64,000 bases of DNA from Mesorhizobium sp. (GCF_016793485.1 NZ_JAEULZ010000038.1:124001-188000), one strand, 5' to 3'. Counted from the stretch's first letter, positions 17,701 to 26,768 are shown. The notes: generated by a model not told the origin, from the sequence alone. Translations and numbers: made by a program.

Positions 17701-19583
17701 GAATCTTTGCCGTCTTGATGGCCCTGCTGGCCATCGTGGTCGCCCCCGCCGCGAATGCGGAAGAGGCGCCCCTGCTCGCGACTGCGGTGAGCGAAGGGAA
17801 ATTGCCTGCGGAAGCGGAAAGGCTTCCGAAGGAACCGAAGGTGGTGACGATCGACGAGTCGACGGGCCGTACCGCCGGAAAGAGGGGAGGCACCATCCGC
17901 ACCCTTATGTCCGAACAGGGCGACTTGCGTCTGATGACCGTCTATGGCTACGCCCGGCTGGTCGCCTATAACAGCGCGCTCGAAATGCAACCCGATATCC
18001 TGCTGAGCTACGAAAACGACAGGAACAGGGTTTTCACCCTTCGTCTGCGTCCCGGACACAAGTGGTCCGACGGAAGCCCCTTCACCGCCGAGGATTTCCG
18101 CTTCCAGTGGGAAGATATCCTGACGGACAAGGACATGGATCGCGGCGGCCTCGACTCCGCGCTGCTTGCCAACGGCAAGGGGCCGAAGTTCGAAGTGATC
18201 GACGACCTGACCGTCCGCTATACCTGGGAGGATCCCAATCCGCTGTTCCTGCCAGCGCTCGCCGGGGCGAGGCCGCTCGATATCTACAGCGCGTCCGCCT
18301 ATCTGAAGCAGTTCCACGCCAAATATGCCGATGCCGCAAAGCTCGAAGCCGAGGTCCAGAAGGAGAAGGTCAAGGACTGGACGAGACTGCAGATCCGCAA
18401 GGGCCGCAGCTATCGATTCGAAAACCCGGACCTGCCCACTCTGCAGCCTTGGACGAACACGACAAATCCGCCGTCCAGCCGCTACGTCTTCAAGCGCAAT
18501 CCGTACTATCACAAGGTCGATCAGAACGGCCTGCAACTACCTTATGTCGACCAGGTCGTCGTCAACATCGCGGAAAGCTCGATCATTCCGGCCAAGACCG
18601 GTTCGGGTGAGAGCGACCTGCAGGAGCGGTATCTCAGTTTCGCTGACTACACCTTCCTGAAGGAAGGCGAGAAGCGCAACAACTACACGGTCCGGCTTTG
18701 GACGGTCGGCAAGGGTTCTGCGGTCGCGATCTATCCCAACCTCAACGCCAACGACGAGGGCTGGCGCAAGCTCTTCCGCGACGTGCGCTTCCGCCGCGCG
18801 CTCTCTCTCGGCATCGACCGTTCCGAGATCAACCAGGTCCTGTTTGCGGGGCTGGCCAAGGAAGGCGCGAGCACCGTGCTCCCCGGCAGCCCGCTCTACC
18901 GCGACGAACTCGGCAATGCCTATGCCGAGTTCGATCTCGAAAAGGCCAACGCTCTGCTCGACGAGATGGGGTTGACCCGTGACGCGAACGGTATGCGAAA
19001 GATGCCCGACGGCCGGTCGCTCGACATCATTGTCGAGAGTACCGGTGAAAGCACCATGGAAGCGGACGTTCTCGAACTGGTGACAGAGGACTGGAAGAAA
19101 CTCGGCATCAAATTGCTGACCCGCACCAGCCAGCGCGATATCTTCCGCAGCCGCGTAGCCGCCGGCGAAACCAACATGTCGGTCTGGGCCGGCGTTGACA
19201 ATGGAGCGCCGACCGCGGAATTCAATCCTCAGGAATTCGTCCCCAGCGATCCCTATCAGTTGCAGTGGCCGATGTGGGGGACCTACATCAGCAGCCAGGG
19301 CACGGCTGGGCAGAAGATCGACCTTCCAGAGGCGCAAAAACTGGTCGACCTCTACAAGCAGTGGCTATCGTCGGAGGACAGCGCGGCACATGAGAAGATC
19401 TGGAGCGAGATACTCGATATAAATGCAGACCAGGTTTTCTCCATCGGCATCGTGACGGCCACGCTTGTGCCGGTCGTGATTTCGAACAAGCTGAAGAACG
19501 TGCCCGCCGAAGGCATTTCGAGCTTCGATCCCTACGGCTATTTCGGCGTCTATGAGATGGACGCCTTCTGGATGGACGAGTGA
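17697..19583 (+). CDS. ABC importer periplasmic binding protein, peptide/opine family 5
   Basis: The 628-residue protein begins with a signal peptide ([21 protein letters not shown]) and has the SBP family 5 layout: the LRPGHKWSDGSPFTAEDFRF signature near residue 120 and FRDVRFRRALSLGIDRSEI near 360. It captures a peptide or other oligomeric ligand in the periplasm. It is longer than DppA/OppA (about 535 residues), closer to the large SBPs of YejA-type systems. The ligand cannot be inferred. It is translationally coupled to the ATPase gene upstream, with permease genes 102 nt downstream. Confidence 0.9.
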   Translation: MRIFAVLMALLAIVVAPAANAEEAPLLATAVSEGKLPAEAERLPKEPKVVTIDESTGRTAGKRGGTIRTLMSEQGDLRLMTVYGYARLVAYNSALEMQPDILLSYENDRNRVFTLRLRPGHKWSDGSPFTAEDFRFQWEDILTDKDMDRGGLDSALLANGKGPKFEVIDDLTVRYTWEDPNPLFLPALAGARPLDIYSASAYLKQFHAKYADAAKLEAEVQKEKVKDWTRLQIRKGRSYRFENPDLPTLQPWTNTTNPPSSRYVFKRNPYYHKVDQNGLQLPYVDQVVVNIAESSIIPAKTGSGESDLQERYLSFADYTFLKEGEKRNNYTVRLWTVGKGSAVAIYPNLNANDEGWRKLFRDVRFRRALSLGIDRSEINQVLFAGLAKEGASTVLPGSPLYRDELGNAYAEFDLEKANALLDEMGLTRDANGMRKMPDGRSLDIIVESTGESTMEADVLELVTEDWKKLGIKLLTRTSQRDIFRSRVAAGETNMSVWAGVDNGAPTAEFNPQEFVPSDPYQLQWPMWGTYISSQGTAGQKIDLPEAQKLVDLYKQWLSSEDSAAHEKIWSEILDINADQVFSIGIVTATLVPVVISNKLKNVPAEGISSFDPYGYFGVYEMDAFWMDE

Positions 19584-19685
19584 TGAGGCGGCGCGCCTCA
19601 CATATGGGCATGGCCACCGGCGGTGTAACGATGTCGGCTGCATGTAAGGCCGAGGCGGCTTGGCTGGGCGGGGATACGCTTTAGA

Positions 19686-20684
19686 ATGCTGTACTACATC
19701 TTCCGCAGGTGCCTGATGATGATCCCGACGCTGGTGATCACCAGCGCGCTCATCTTTGCCATCATCGAGGCGCCTCCGGGGGACTATCTGGAAAGCTACA
19801 TCGCCGAGCTGAAGGCGCAGGGAGAGTCGGTTGACACCGCGCGCATCGAATACCTGCGCAAGGAGTACGGCTTTGATAAATCGCCCGTCGAGCGCTATTT
19901 CAACTGGGTCGGCGGCATGTTTGTCGGCGACTTCGGCTATTCCTTCGCCTATGAATTGCCGGTGACGGCGGTCGTGGGAGACAGGCTTTTCCTGACCGTC
20001 GTCGTTTCCATAGCCACCATCATATTCACCTGGCTCGTAGCCTTTCCGATTGGCATCTATTCGGCAACCCGGCAGTACAGTTGGGGCGACTACGGCTTCA
20101 CATTTCTAGGGTTGCTGGGGCTGGCGATCCCCAATTTCCTGCTCGCGCTCGTGCTGATGTATCTGGCGAATGTCTGGTTCGGCACGTCGATCGGGGGGCT
20201 CGTGAGTCCCGAACTGATCGACCAACCCATGAGCTGGGAAAAGTTCCTGTCGGTGCTGGACCACATATGGGTGCCGGTGATCGTGATCGGAACCGCCGGC
20301 ACTGCCGGCATGGTTCGCCGCATCCGCGCCAACCTGCTGGACGAACTCCAGAAGCAATACGTGACGACAGCCCGCGCGAAAGGTCTGCACCCGTTTCGGG
20401 CACTGGTGAAGTATCCGCTTCGCATGTCGCTCAACTTCTTCATCTCCGACATCGGCTCGCTGCTGCCGGCGATCATCTCCGGCGCCGAAGTGGTGGCGAT
20501 CGTGCTTTCGCTTGAAACGACAGGCCCGCTGCTCATCGCCGCACTGCAGAAGCAGGACATGTACCTCGCCGGGTCCTTCCTGATGTTCCTGTCGTTGCTG
20601 ACGGTCATCGGCGTGCTGATTTCCGATATCGCGCTTGCCTGGCTCGATCCGCGTATCCGCCTCAGCGGAGGAGTTCGCAAATGA
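19686..20684 (+). CDS. ABC importer permease, DppB/OppB type
   Basis: The 332-residue protein has about six membrane segments and the DppB-type layout: an N-terminal segment (RCLMMIPTLVITSALIFAII), a periplasmic stretch with YLRKEYGFDKSPVERYFNW, and the EAA loop (TTARAKGLHPFRALVKYPLR) that docks on the ATPase. It forms the channel with the next permease. It starts at ATG 19686 and overlaps the next gene by 4 nt (ATGA). Confidence 0.92.
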   Translation: MLYYIFRRCLMMIPTLVITSALIFAIIEAPPGDYLESYIAELKAQGESVDTARIEYLRKEYGFDKSPVERYFNWVGGMFVGDFGYSFAYELPVTAVVGDRLFLTVVVSIATIIFTWLVAFPIGIYSATRQYSWGDYGFTFLGLLGLAIPNFLLALVLMYLANVWFGTSIGGLVSPELIDQPMSWEKFLSVLDHIWVPVIVIGTAGTAGMVRRIRANLLDELQKQYVTTARAKGLHPFRALVKYPLRMSLNFFISDIGSLLPAIISGAEVVAIVLSLETTGPLLIAALQKQDMYLAGSFLMFLSLLTVIGVLISDIALAWLDPRIRLSGGVRK

Positions 20685-21850
20685 CCTTGCCCGCGAACGC
20701 CACGAGGCTGCCGCATACCGTTTCGGATCGTCCTTTCGATCCCGAGGCGATCTATCAATTCACGGATGCCCAGAAGGCGCTTTTCGAAGCGTCCCAACGC
20801 AGGCTCATGTGGTGGAAATTTCGCCGCCACAAACCCGCGCTTATTTCCGGTATTTTCCTCGCGATCCTTTATATCTCGATCCTGTTTTCGGAGATGTTGG
20901 CGCCCTATAACCTCGAGACGCGCAATTCGAAATTCATCTACGCGCCGCCGCAAAGCGTCCATCTGTTCAACGACGGCCAGTTCATCGGTCCGTTCGTCTA
21001 CGGCTTCGACTACAAGCTGAACATGGATAACCTGAAGCGGGAGTACGTTCCCGACCCTACCAAGGTTCAGCGTCTGCGCTTCTTCTGCAGTGGCGAGACC
21101 TATAAGTTCTGGGGTCTGATCGAAGGAAGCTTCCGCCTCGTCTGCCCGCCCAAGGATGGCACGTTCTTCTTCATGGGCACCGATCGGCTTGGACGCGACG
21201 TTTTCAGCCGCATCATATATGGGGCGCGCATCTCGCTTACGATCGGCCTTCTCGGTGTTGGCGTCAGTCTGGTGCTTGGCATCGTGATCGGCGGTCTCGC
21301 CGGCTATTACGGCGGGCTCTTCGACACGCTGAGCCAGCGCTTGATCGAGGTCATCCAGTCGCTGCCGTCCATTCCGTTATGGTTGGCGCTGGCAGCGATT
21401 CTGCCCATTACCTGGTCGCCAATCGTCGTCTATTTCGGCATAACCGTCATTCTGGGCCTGCTGGATTGGACAGGTCTGGCGCGAACGGTGCGATCCAAGC
21501 TGCTGGCGTTGCGCGAGGAGGACTATGTATCCGCCGCGCAGGTCATGGGGGCCAGCGACAGGCGCGTTGTGTTCCGCCATCTGGTTCCGGGCTTCGCATC
21601 GCATCTTATCGCCACGGCCACCATCGCGATCCCCACCATGATCCTGGGCGAAACGACGCTGAGTTTCCTCGGTCTCGGGCTCAGGGCGCCGATCACCAGT
21701 TGGGGCGTGCTTCTGACCGAGGCACAGAACATCAATGCCGTCGCGCTGTATCCCTGGCTGCTCTGGCCGGTGGTCCCTGTCATTCTGGTGGTGCTGGCGT
21801 ACAACTTCTTCGGAGATGGCCTGCGAGACGCCGCAGACCCCTACAAGTGA
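20681..21850 (+). CDS. ABC importer permease, DppC/OppC type, with long periplasmic insert
   Basis: The 389-residue protein has the DppC core (GTDRLGRDVFSRIIYGARIS, then SAAQVMGASDRRVVFRHLVPG as the EAA loop, and TLSFLGLGLRAP). Ordinary DppC proteins have about 300 residues. Here roughly 90 extra residues lie between the first membrane segment (residues about 55-75) and the core. This stretch is aromatic and contains two Cys (FFCSGETYKFW, RLVCPPKDG), so a periplasmic disulfide-linked loop is possible. It overlaps the upstream permease and ends 94 nt before the degenerate ABC protein gene. Confidence 0.9.
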   Translation: MTLPANATRLPHTVSDRPFDPEAIYQFTDAQKALFEASQRRLMWWKFRRHKPALISGIFLAILYISILFSEMLAPYNLETRNSKFIYAPPQSVHLFNDGQFIGPFVYGFDYKLNMDNLKREYVPDPTKVQRLRFFCSGETYKFWGLIEGSFRLVCPPKDGTFFFMGTDRLGRDVFSRIIYGARISLTIGLLGVGVSLVLGIVIGGLAGYYGGLFDTLSQRLIEVIQSLPSIPLWLALAAILPITWSPIVVYFGITVILGLLDWTGLARTVRSKLLALREEDYVSAAQVMGASDRRVVFRHLVPGFASHLIATATIAIPTMILGETTLSFLGLGLRAPITSWGVLLTEAQNINAVALYPWLLWPVVPVILVVLAYNFFGDGLRDAADPYK

Positions 21851-21879
21851 GACGAGTGCATAGTCTTGTTGAGGTGAAA

Positions 21880-21904
21880 GCCCCGCGGATGGTCGATCCG
21901 GGGC
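21880..21904 (+). other. Intercistronic hairpin in the ABC/cNMP transcript
   Basis: GCCCC..GGAT pairs with ATCCGGGGC around a 5-nt loop, with a 2-nt bulge on the left arm. No T-run follows, so it is not a typical terminator. It may protect the upstream mRNA or reduce read-through into the 892-residue protein gene. Confidence 0.4.
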
Positions 21905-21944
21905 AATCTGGTGGCTGCTTGCTTCGGACGTGGAAGAATTCCGC

Positions 21945-24623
21945 ATGAACGACAGGATGGAGCAGAACCTTTTCAGGTATATCTGGAGCCACTCCAAGCG
22001 CCATCAGATATGGATTCTGATCGTCGTCGCCCTGTCGATGCCGACCTACTTCCTTGCTTTCGACATCCCCAAGCAGATCGTGAACGGCCCGATCCAGGGA
22101 GGTGGTTTCGAAACGCCCGACGCGACGCAGAAGGTGATGCCGGTCGTCGTCAGCAATCCCTTCGGCGATCAGTCCTTCACGATCTTCGAAGGATTCGAGG
22201 TTGGCCGCATGGGCGCGCTGATCGCGCTCTCCCTGGCGTTTCTCGGTTATGTGATTATCAACGGTTGGTTCAAGCTCTACATCAACACCTACAAAGGCCG
22301 CCTCGGCGAACGCATGTTGCGGCGACTTCGCTACCAGCTCGTCGACCGTGTACTGCGCTTTCCGTATCCGCAGTACAAGCGCGTCAGAAGCTCCGAGATC
22401 GCCACGATGATCAAGGACGAGGTCGACCCGCTGGGCGGCTTCATCGGCGAGGCTTTCGCGACGCCGGCCTTTCTTGTCGGCCAGGCGGGTGCGGCGCTGC
22501 TCTTCATCATGCTGCAAAGCTGGGCGCTCGGCCTCGTCACGCTAGCTATCCTGATGGTGCAGACCATCCTGATCCCCAAGCTCAGGGCGCGGCTTCGCCG
22601 TCTCGCGCTGCAGCGTCAGTTGACGGCCCGCGACCTCTCTGGCCGGGTGAGCGAGATCGTCGATGGCGCGATCGACATCCGCCTTAACGACAGCACCAAT
22701 TTCGAGCGCGCCGACATTTCGGATCGCCTGGCGAAGATATTCTTCATCCGCTTCGACTTCTACCAGTGGAAGTTCATGGTGAAGTTCATCAATAACTTCC
22801 TCGCCCAGTTCACACCCTTCGTTTTCTACCTTGGCGGCGGCATCCTGGCGATCCGCGGCAGTCTGGACATCGGCCAGCTCGTCGCGGTCATCGCCGCTTA
22901 CAAGGACCTGCCGGGCCCCATCAAGGAACTGATCGACTGGGATTACCAGCGCCTCGACGTCCAGGTGAAATACACCCAGGTCGTCAATGCCTTCGATATC
23001 ACGCCGTTGTCGCCGCCGCTGATGCAGCAACTCCAGACCGGCAACGTGCCCCATCTCGAGGGTCCGTTCGTGTTCCGCCAGGTCGCGGCCGCGGATGAGT
23101 CCGGCAAGTCGCTGCTGCAGGGGCTCGACCTCACGATCGAACTGCGCGACCACGTCGCCGCAGTCGGCGCAACGGGCGATGGGGCTGAGGTCGTTGGCGA
23201 GCTTATCGCGAGGCTGATGTCGCCTTCGGCGGGTACGCTGAATGTCGGCGCAGTAGCGCTGGCTTCCCTGCCGGAATGGGAGACGGGCCGGCGTATCGGC
23301 TATGTCAGCCCGGAGCCCTTTTTCGCGCACGGCACGGCGCGCGATGCATTGCTCAGCGGCTTGCGCCACGCCCCGTTCAGGCCGCCGCCCGAGGGCAAGG
23401 CAATGAGCCAGATCTTCGTCAGAGAGGCAACCGCATCCGCCAATCCGCAGTTCGACCGCAACGCGGACTGGGTCGATTACGAGGCGGTCGGAGCGAGCAC
23501 CGGGGAGGAACTGGCCGCCCGGATTACCCAGGTGCTGGCGATGGTGAACTTGCAGGAGGATTTCTACGCCTTTGGCCTGCGCACGAAGCTTTCCGATGCG
23601 ACCGATGGCGACGGCGAGGAGATGTTTCTCAATGCGCGCCGCATCTTCCTGGAACGCCTCACCAAAGGCGACAATGCCGCCGACGTCGAGCCCTTCGTCC
23701 TGACGCAGTTCAACACGCAGCTTACGCTATTCCAGAACGTCATCTTCGGCGCGGCGTCCTCGCCCGAGATGCTGCCCAGCGAATTCCCGGCGGACTCGCC
23801 GCTCTGGGATTTCCTGGCGAGCAACGAGCTCGACCGAAAACTCTATCAACTCGGCCGTGAAGCATCCGCCGTGATCGTCGACCTCTTCGGCGAAGTGTCG
23901 GACAACATGAAAATCCTCGAGCGATTGGACCTTATCGACCCTGTAAAGCTGCCGGACTACAGCGCGGCGCTGGGCCGAACCGAGGGCGTGGATTTCGCCA
24001 CTGTGGTCCGGATGGATCAACAGCGATTCATTCGTGTAGCGCTGAACTACAACGAGCCCCGCCATCGACTGGATCTGCTGACCGAAGACCTGCGCGACGC
24101 CATTGTCGCCGCGCGAATGAACTTCCGCGAGAATCTGCCTCCCCATGTGGCTGCGGAGTTTTCGTTCCACGATCCCGACGAGATCAATCCCTACGCGTCC
24201 CTGCAGGATAACATCCTGTTCGGGCGCATCGTGGACAGCCGCGCGGGCGCGGTGGACCGCGTCAGTGCGCTGTTGCGCGAAATCCTTGAGGAACTTGGCC
24301 TGTCCTACGCCGTTCTTGAGCGTGGGTTGAAGTACGAAATCGGATCCGGCGGCCGGCGCTTGTCCCTCTCGCAGCGTCAGCAACTCGGGTTGGCACGCGT
24401 GCTTTTGCGCCGGCCGGAGTTCCTGATCGTCAACCGCGGCCTTAACGCTCTCGACAACCGAACCGTGGAGAGGGTTGTCCGCGGCATTCTCGACATGTCA
24501 AAGTCGGACAAAGGAGGGTTCGGGGTATTGTGGATCACATCAACGGAATCCCAGGCGGCGCTTTTTGACAGGGTATTGAAGTTTTCGCGTGGGGCGCTGA
24601 TTTCGGACGAGACAGCAGGATGA
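21945..24623 (+). CDS. ABC-exporter-like membrane protein with degenerate nucleotide-binding domain (pseudo-ABC)
   Basis: The 892-residue protein has a six-helix exporter-type membrane domain (residues about 15-310), then a nucleotide-binding-like domain whose catalytic motifs are all altered. The Walker A position near 404 reads VGATGDGAEVVG with no Lys; the signature reads LSLSQRQ instead of LSGGQ; Walker B reads FLIVNRGLNALD without Asp-Glu; and the switch His is Ser (LWITSTES). Between the Q-loop-like segment (IGYVSPEPFFAHGTARDALL) and a second NPYASLQDNILFG segment lies an insertion of about 280 residues. ATP hydrolysis is improbable; a regulatory or scaffold role is inferred. ATG 21945 follows GGAAGAA; an upstream in-frame GTG at 21930 is less likely. 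It probably shares a transcript with the cNMP-binding gene. Confidence 0.85.
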   Translation: MNDRMEQNLFRYIWSHSKRHQIWILIVVALSMPTYFLAFDIPKQIVNGPIQGGGFETPDATQKVMPVVVSNPFGDQSFTIFEGFEVGRMGALIALSLAFLGYVIINGWFKLYINTYKGRLGERMLRRLRYQLVDRVLRFPYPQYKRVRSSEIATMIKDEVDPLGGFIGEAFATPAFLVGQAGAALLFIMLQSWALGLVTLAILMVQTILIPKLRARLRRLALQRQLTARDLSGRVSEIVDGAIDIRLNDSTNFERADISDRLAKIFFIRFDFYQWKFMVKFINNFLAQFTPFVFYLGGGILAIRGSLDIGQLVAVIAAYKDLPGPIKELIDWDYQRLDVQVKYTQVVNAFDITPLSPPLMQQLQTGNVPHLEGPFVFRQVAAADESGKSLLQGLDLTIELRDHVAAVGATGDGAEVVGELIARLMSPSAGTLNVGAVALASLPEWETGRRIGYVSPEPFFAHGTARDALLSGLRHAPFRPPPEGKAMSQIFVREATASANPQFDRNADWVDYEAVGASTGEELAARITQVLAMVNLQEDFYAFGLRTKLSDATDGDGEEMFLNARRIFLERLTKGDNAADVEPFVLTQFNTQLTLFQNVIFGAASSPEMLPSEFPADSPLWDFLASNELDRKLYQLGREASAVIVDLFGEVSDNMKILERLDLIDPVKLPDYSAALGRTEGVDFATVVRMDQQRFIRVALNYNEPRHRLDLLTEDLRDAIVAARMNFRENLPPHVAAEFSFHDPDEINPYASLQDNILFGRIVDSRAGAVDRVSALLREILEELGLSYAVLERGLKYEIGSGGRRLSLSQRQQLGLARVLLRRPEFLIVNRGLNALDNRTVERVVRGILDMSKSDKGGFGVLWITSTESQAALFDRVLKFSRGALISDETAG

Positions 24624-24663
24624 AAAGACCGATGAGTTTTCCCGCCGCCAGCAGGAGGGTCAT

Positions 24664-25119
24664 ATGAGTCTCGAAGAAGACGCATTGCTGCTCGCGAAAG
24701 TCGAGCTCTTCACCAACGTCGCCCCGCGTCGGCTGAAATTGCTGGCGCTTGCGTCAAGCCGCATGCTTTTTGCTCCCGGCCAGGATCTCTGCGTGGAGGG
24801 CGAGGAAGGGTATGAAGCATTCATCCTGGTTTCCGGCGAAGCCGACGTGAAGATCAAGACGCCCACCGGGATCGCGACCGTTGCGCGTCTGAAGCGCAAT
24901 GACATCGTCGGAGAAATGGCGATTCTTCGCGACATGCCCCGCACCGCCACCGTAACCGCCATTTCCGATGTCTCGACCCTGCGGATCGGCAAGCAGGATT
25001 TCCTGAATCTCCTGAAGGAGTTTCCCGAAGTGACCGTCGAAGTCATGCGCTCGCTGGCCGAGCGTCTGGCGCGCACCACCAGTGAACTGGCGAACCTGCG
25101 GTCGGCCACGAAGGCCTGA
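24664..25119 (+). CDS. Stand-alone cyclic-nucleotide-binding domain protein
   Basis: The 151-residue protein is essentially one CAP-type domain: LFTNVAPRRLKLLALASS at the start, beta-roll glycines, and a phosphate-binding cassette GEMAILRDMPRTATVTA with the Glu that holds ribose and the Arg that holds the cyclic phosphate. No DNA-binding HTH follows, only a C-terminal helix, so it should act as a soluble sensor or a subunit that signals by contact. GGAGG six bases upstream supports ATG 24664. It lies 40 nt after the pseudo-ABC gene and 3 nt before the metallo-hydrolase, so cotranscription is likely. Confidence 0.93.
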   Translation: MSLEEDALLLAKVELFTNVAPRRLKLLALASSRMLFAPGQDLCVEGEEGYEAFILVSGEADVKIKTPTGIATVARLKRNDIVGEMAILRDMPRTATVTAISDVSTLRIGKQDFLNLLKEFPEVTVEVMRSLAERLARTTSELANLRSATKA

Positions 25120-25122
25120 TTG

Positions 25123-25971
25123 ATGTCGTTGACGCCTGCTATCGATATTCGGGTATGGGGCGCGCGCGGCACGTTTCCCATGGTCGGCGCCGAGGCGCTC
25201 GAGTTCGGCGGCCATACGTCCTGTGTCGAGGTCCGTACAGGCGCCGGCGTGATGATCTTCGATGCCGGCAGCGGCATCATTCCCCTCGGGAAGTCATTGC
25301 TGGAGGAGGGTGTCACTCACATCGACCTCTTCTTCAGCCACGTCCACTACGACCACATCATCGGCCTGCCGTACTTCCTGCCTGCCTTCTGGAACAAGGC
25401 GAAGCTGCGCATCTGGGCCGGGCACATGCTGGACGGCTCGACGCCCGAGCAACTGGTCGACGGCATCTTCCGGCCGCCATACTTCCCGATCACCAAAGAC
25501 TACATGCGTGCGGACGTCGAATACCACAAGTTCTCGCCCGGCGACGTGTTGCAGCCGTCGCCAGACGTGGCGCTGGTCACTGGCGCGCTAAACCATCCCA
25601 ACGGCGCGGTCGGCTATCGCGTCGAACGGCAGGGCGCCGTCTTCAGCTACCTGACCGACTTCGAGCATGACGGCGGCCAAGGCGATGCCGAAGTTCTGCG
25701 GCTTGCGCACGACGCCGATCTTGCCCTGCTGGATACCACCTACACGCCGGAGGAATATCCGCGCTACGTCAAGTTCGGCCACTCCACCTGGGACCATGTC
25801 GGCAAGATGTGCGCTGAAGCCGGCGTTCATCGCTGGGGCATGTACCACCACATGCACATGCGTGACGACATCGACCAGCGCGCCATCGAGGAAGCCGCGC
25901 GGAAGGTGTATCCCAACTCCTTCGCGGTCAGGCAGGGCCAGCATTTTCATCTCTACCCGCGAGCCCGCTAG
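25123..25971 (+). CDS. Metallo-beta-lactamase-fold hydrolase
   Basis: The 282-residue protein has the MBL metal motif HVHYDH near residue 75, the N-terminal strands WGARGTFP and CVEVRTGAGVMIFDAGSGI, the Asp of YLTDFEHD, and later histidines (FGHSTWDHVG, HHMHMRDD). The fold includes RNase Z, PhnP-type phosphodiesterases and class II cyclic-nucleotide phosphodiesterases. Given its neighbours, a phosphodiester or cyclic nucleotide substrate is a reasonable but unproven guess. ATG 25123 sits just after the previous stop; the codon before it, TTG 25120, could also serve. Confidence 0.9.
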   Translation: MSLTPAIDIRVWGARGTFPMVGAEALEFGGHTSCVEVRTGAGVMIFDAGSGIIPLGKSLLEEGVTHIDLFFSHVHYDHIIGLPYFLPAFWNKAKLRIWAGHMLDGSTPEQLVDGIFRPPYFPITKDYMRADVEYHKFSPGDVLQPSPDVALVTGALNHPNGAVGYRVERQGAVFSYLTDFEHDGGQGDAEVLRLAHDADLALLDTTYTPEEYPRYVKFGHSTWDHVGKMCAEAGVHRWGMYHHMHMRDDIDQRAIEEAARKVYPNSFAVRQGQHFHLYPRAR

Positions 25972-26012
25972 GGAATGGTGCGGGGACAGGATTTCCGAAA
26001 AAGCGCTTCAGC

Positions 26013-26768
26013 TTAGCCATCTAGCGGCGACGTGAAGCGCGCAACACCGCTAGCCGCCAACGTCTCCAACAATCGCTCAGTAAAAAACCACGTCGCATCG
26101 TCCTGGACGAGGTGATGCGTTAGGACGCCATACGGTTCGCCGTTGTCGGCGCTTCCTGTCCTCCGCGCTTCCAGTTCGCGCGACATCTGGGCGTCGAGTT
26201 GGTCCGGGCCGAGCAGTCCACCTCCGGACTTCCAAGCGACGGGATCGAGATGCGTGTTGACCTGCAACAAGCCGTCGGCAGCAAATCTTGTCGCGCGTGG
26301 TGTGTAGGTCGAGATCGCCTTGTAGCCGACCGGGGCGAGTTGGCTGACAACGGCGTCCGCGATCCTGTTCCACGGCGGCGTGAAGATCGGCAGCGCCTTG
26401 TCGCCAAACAGATCGCGCAATCTCTTCCGGCCTTCGGCGATTTCGCCAAGCATGACGGGGAGGGGGCGGTACGCACCAAACTCTGCCTTTTTCCTATCGG
26501 GCGGCGCGTGGTTGGCGTGCTTCCAGCCATGCGTCAGCGCGAAGACGTCGACTGCATTGCGCAGGCGCTCGGCAAGTTCCGGCTGTGCTGGCTGAGGCAC
26601 GATCGCAAGATGAAGCGGCGCGCGAAACCGTTCTGCAAGAGCAAGCAGCCTGTCCAGTGCCGGCGTGGGTTCGATTGCATCGTCGTCACGCCACCAGACA
26701 GGCAGTGTGAGGCCCTCGGCACGCCAGCGCGCAAGTTCGGCCATCGCCAATGGAAGCGGGGTGCTCAT
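26013..26768 (-). CDS. Polysaccharide deacetylase-like protein
   Basis: The 251-residue protein resembles NodB-fold deacetylases: VWWRDDDAIEPTPALDRLL holds the metal Asp pair near residue 20, LTHGWKHANH an internal His motif, and PIFTPPWNRI the FxPP-type strand. It would remove acetyl groups from a glycan or a lipid-linked sugar. No signal peptide is seen, suggesting a cytoplasmic location. The open frame runs 93 codons further upstream, but that part is the shadow of the glycosyltransferase. ATG 26768 gives a 4-nt overlap with the upstream gene and the expected N-terminus. It is the last gene of the glycan operon. Confidence 0.8.
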   Translation of the reverse strand: MSTPLPLAMAELARWRAEGLTLPVWWRDDDAIEPTPALDRLLALAERFRAPLHLAIVPQPAQPELAERLRNAVDVFALTHGWKHANHAPPDRKKAEFGAYRPLPVMLGEIAEGRKRLRDLFGDKALPIFTPPWNRIADAVVSQLAPVGYKAISTYTPRATRFAADGLLQVNTHLDPVAWKSGGGLLGPDQLDAQMSRELEARRTGSADNGEPYGVLTHHLVQDDATWFFTERLLETLAASGVARFTSPLDG

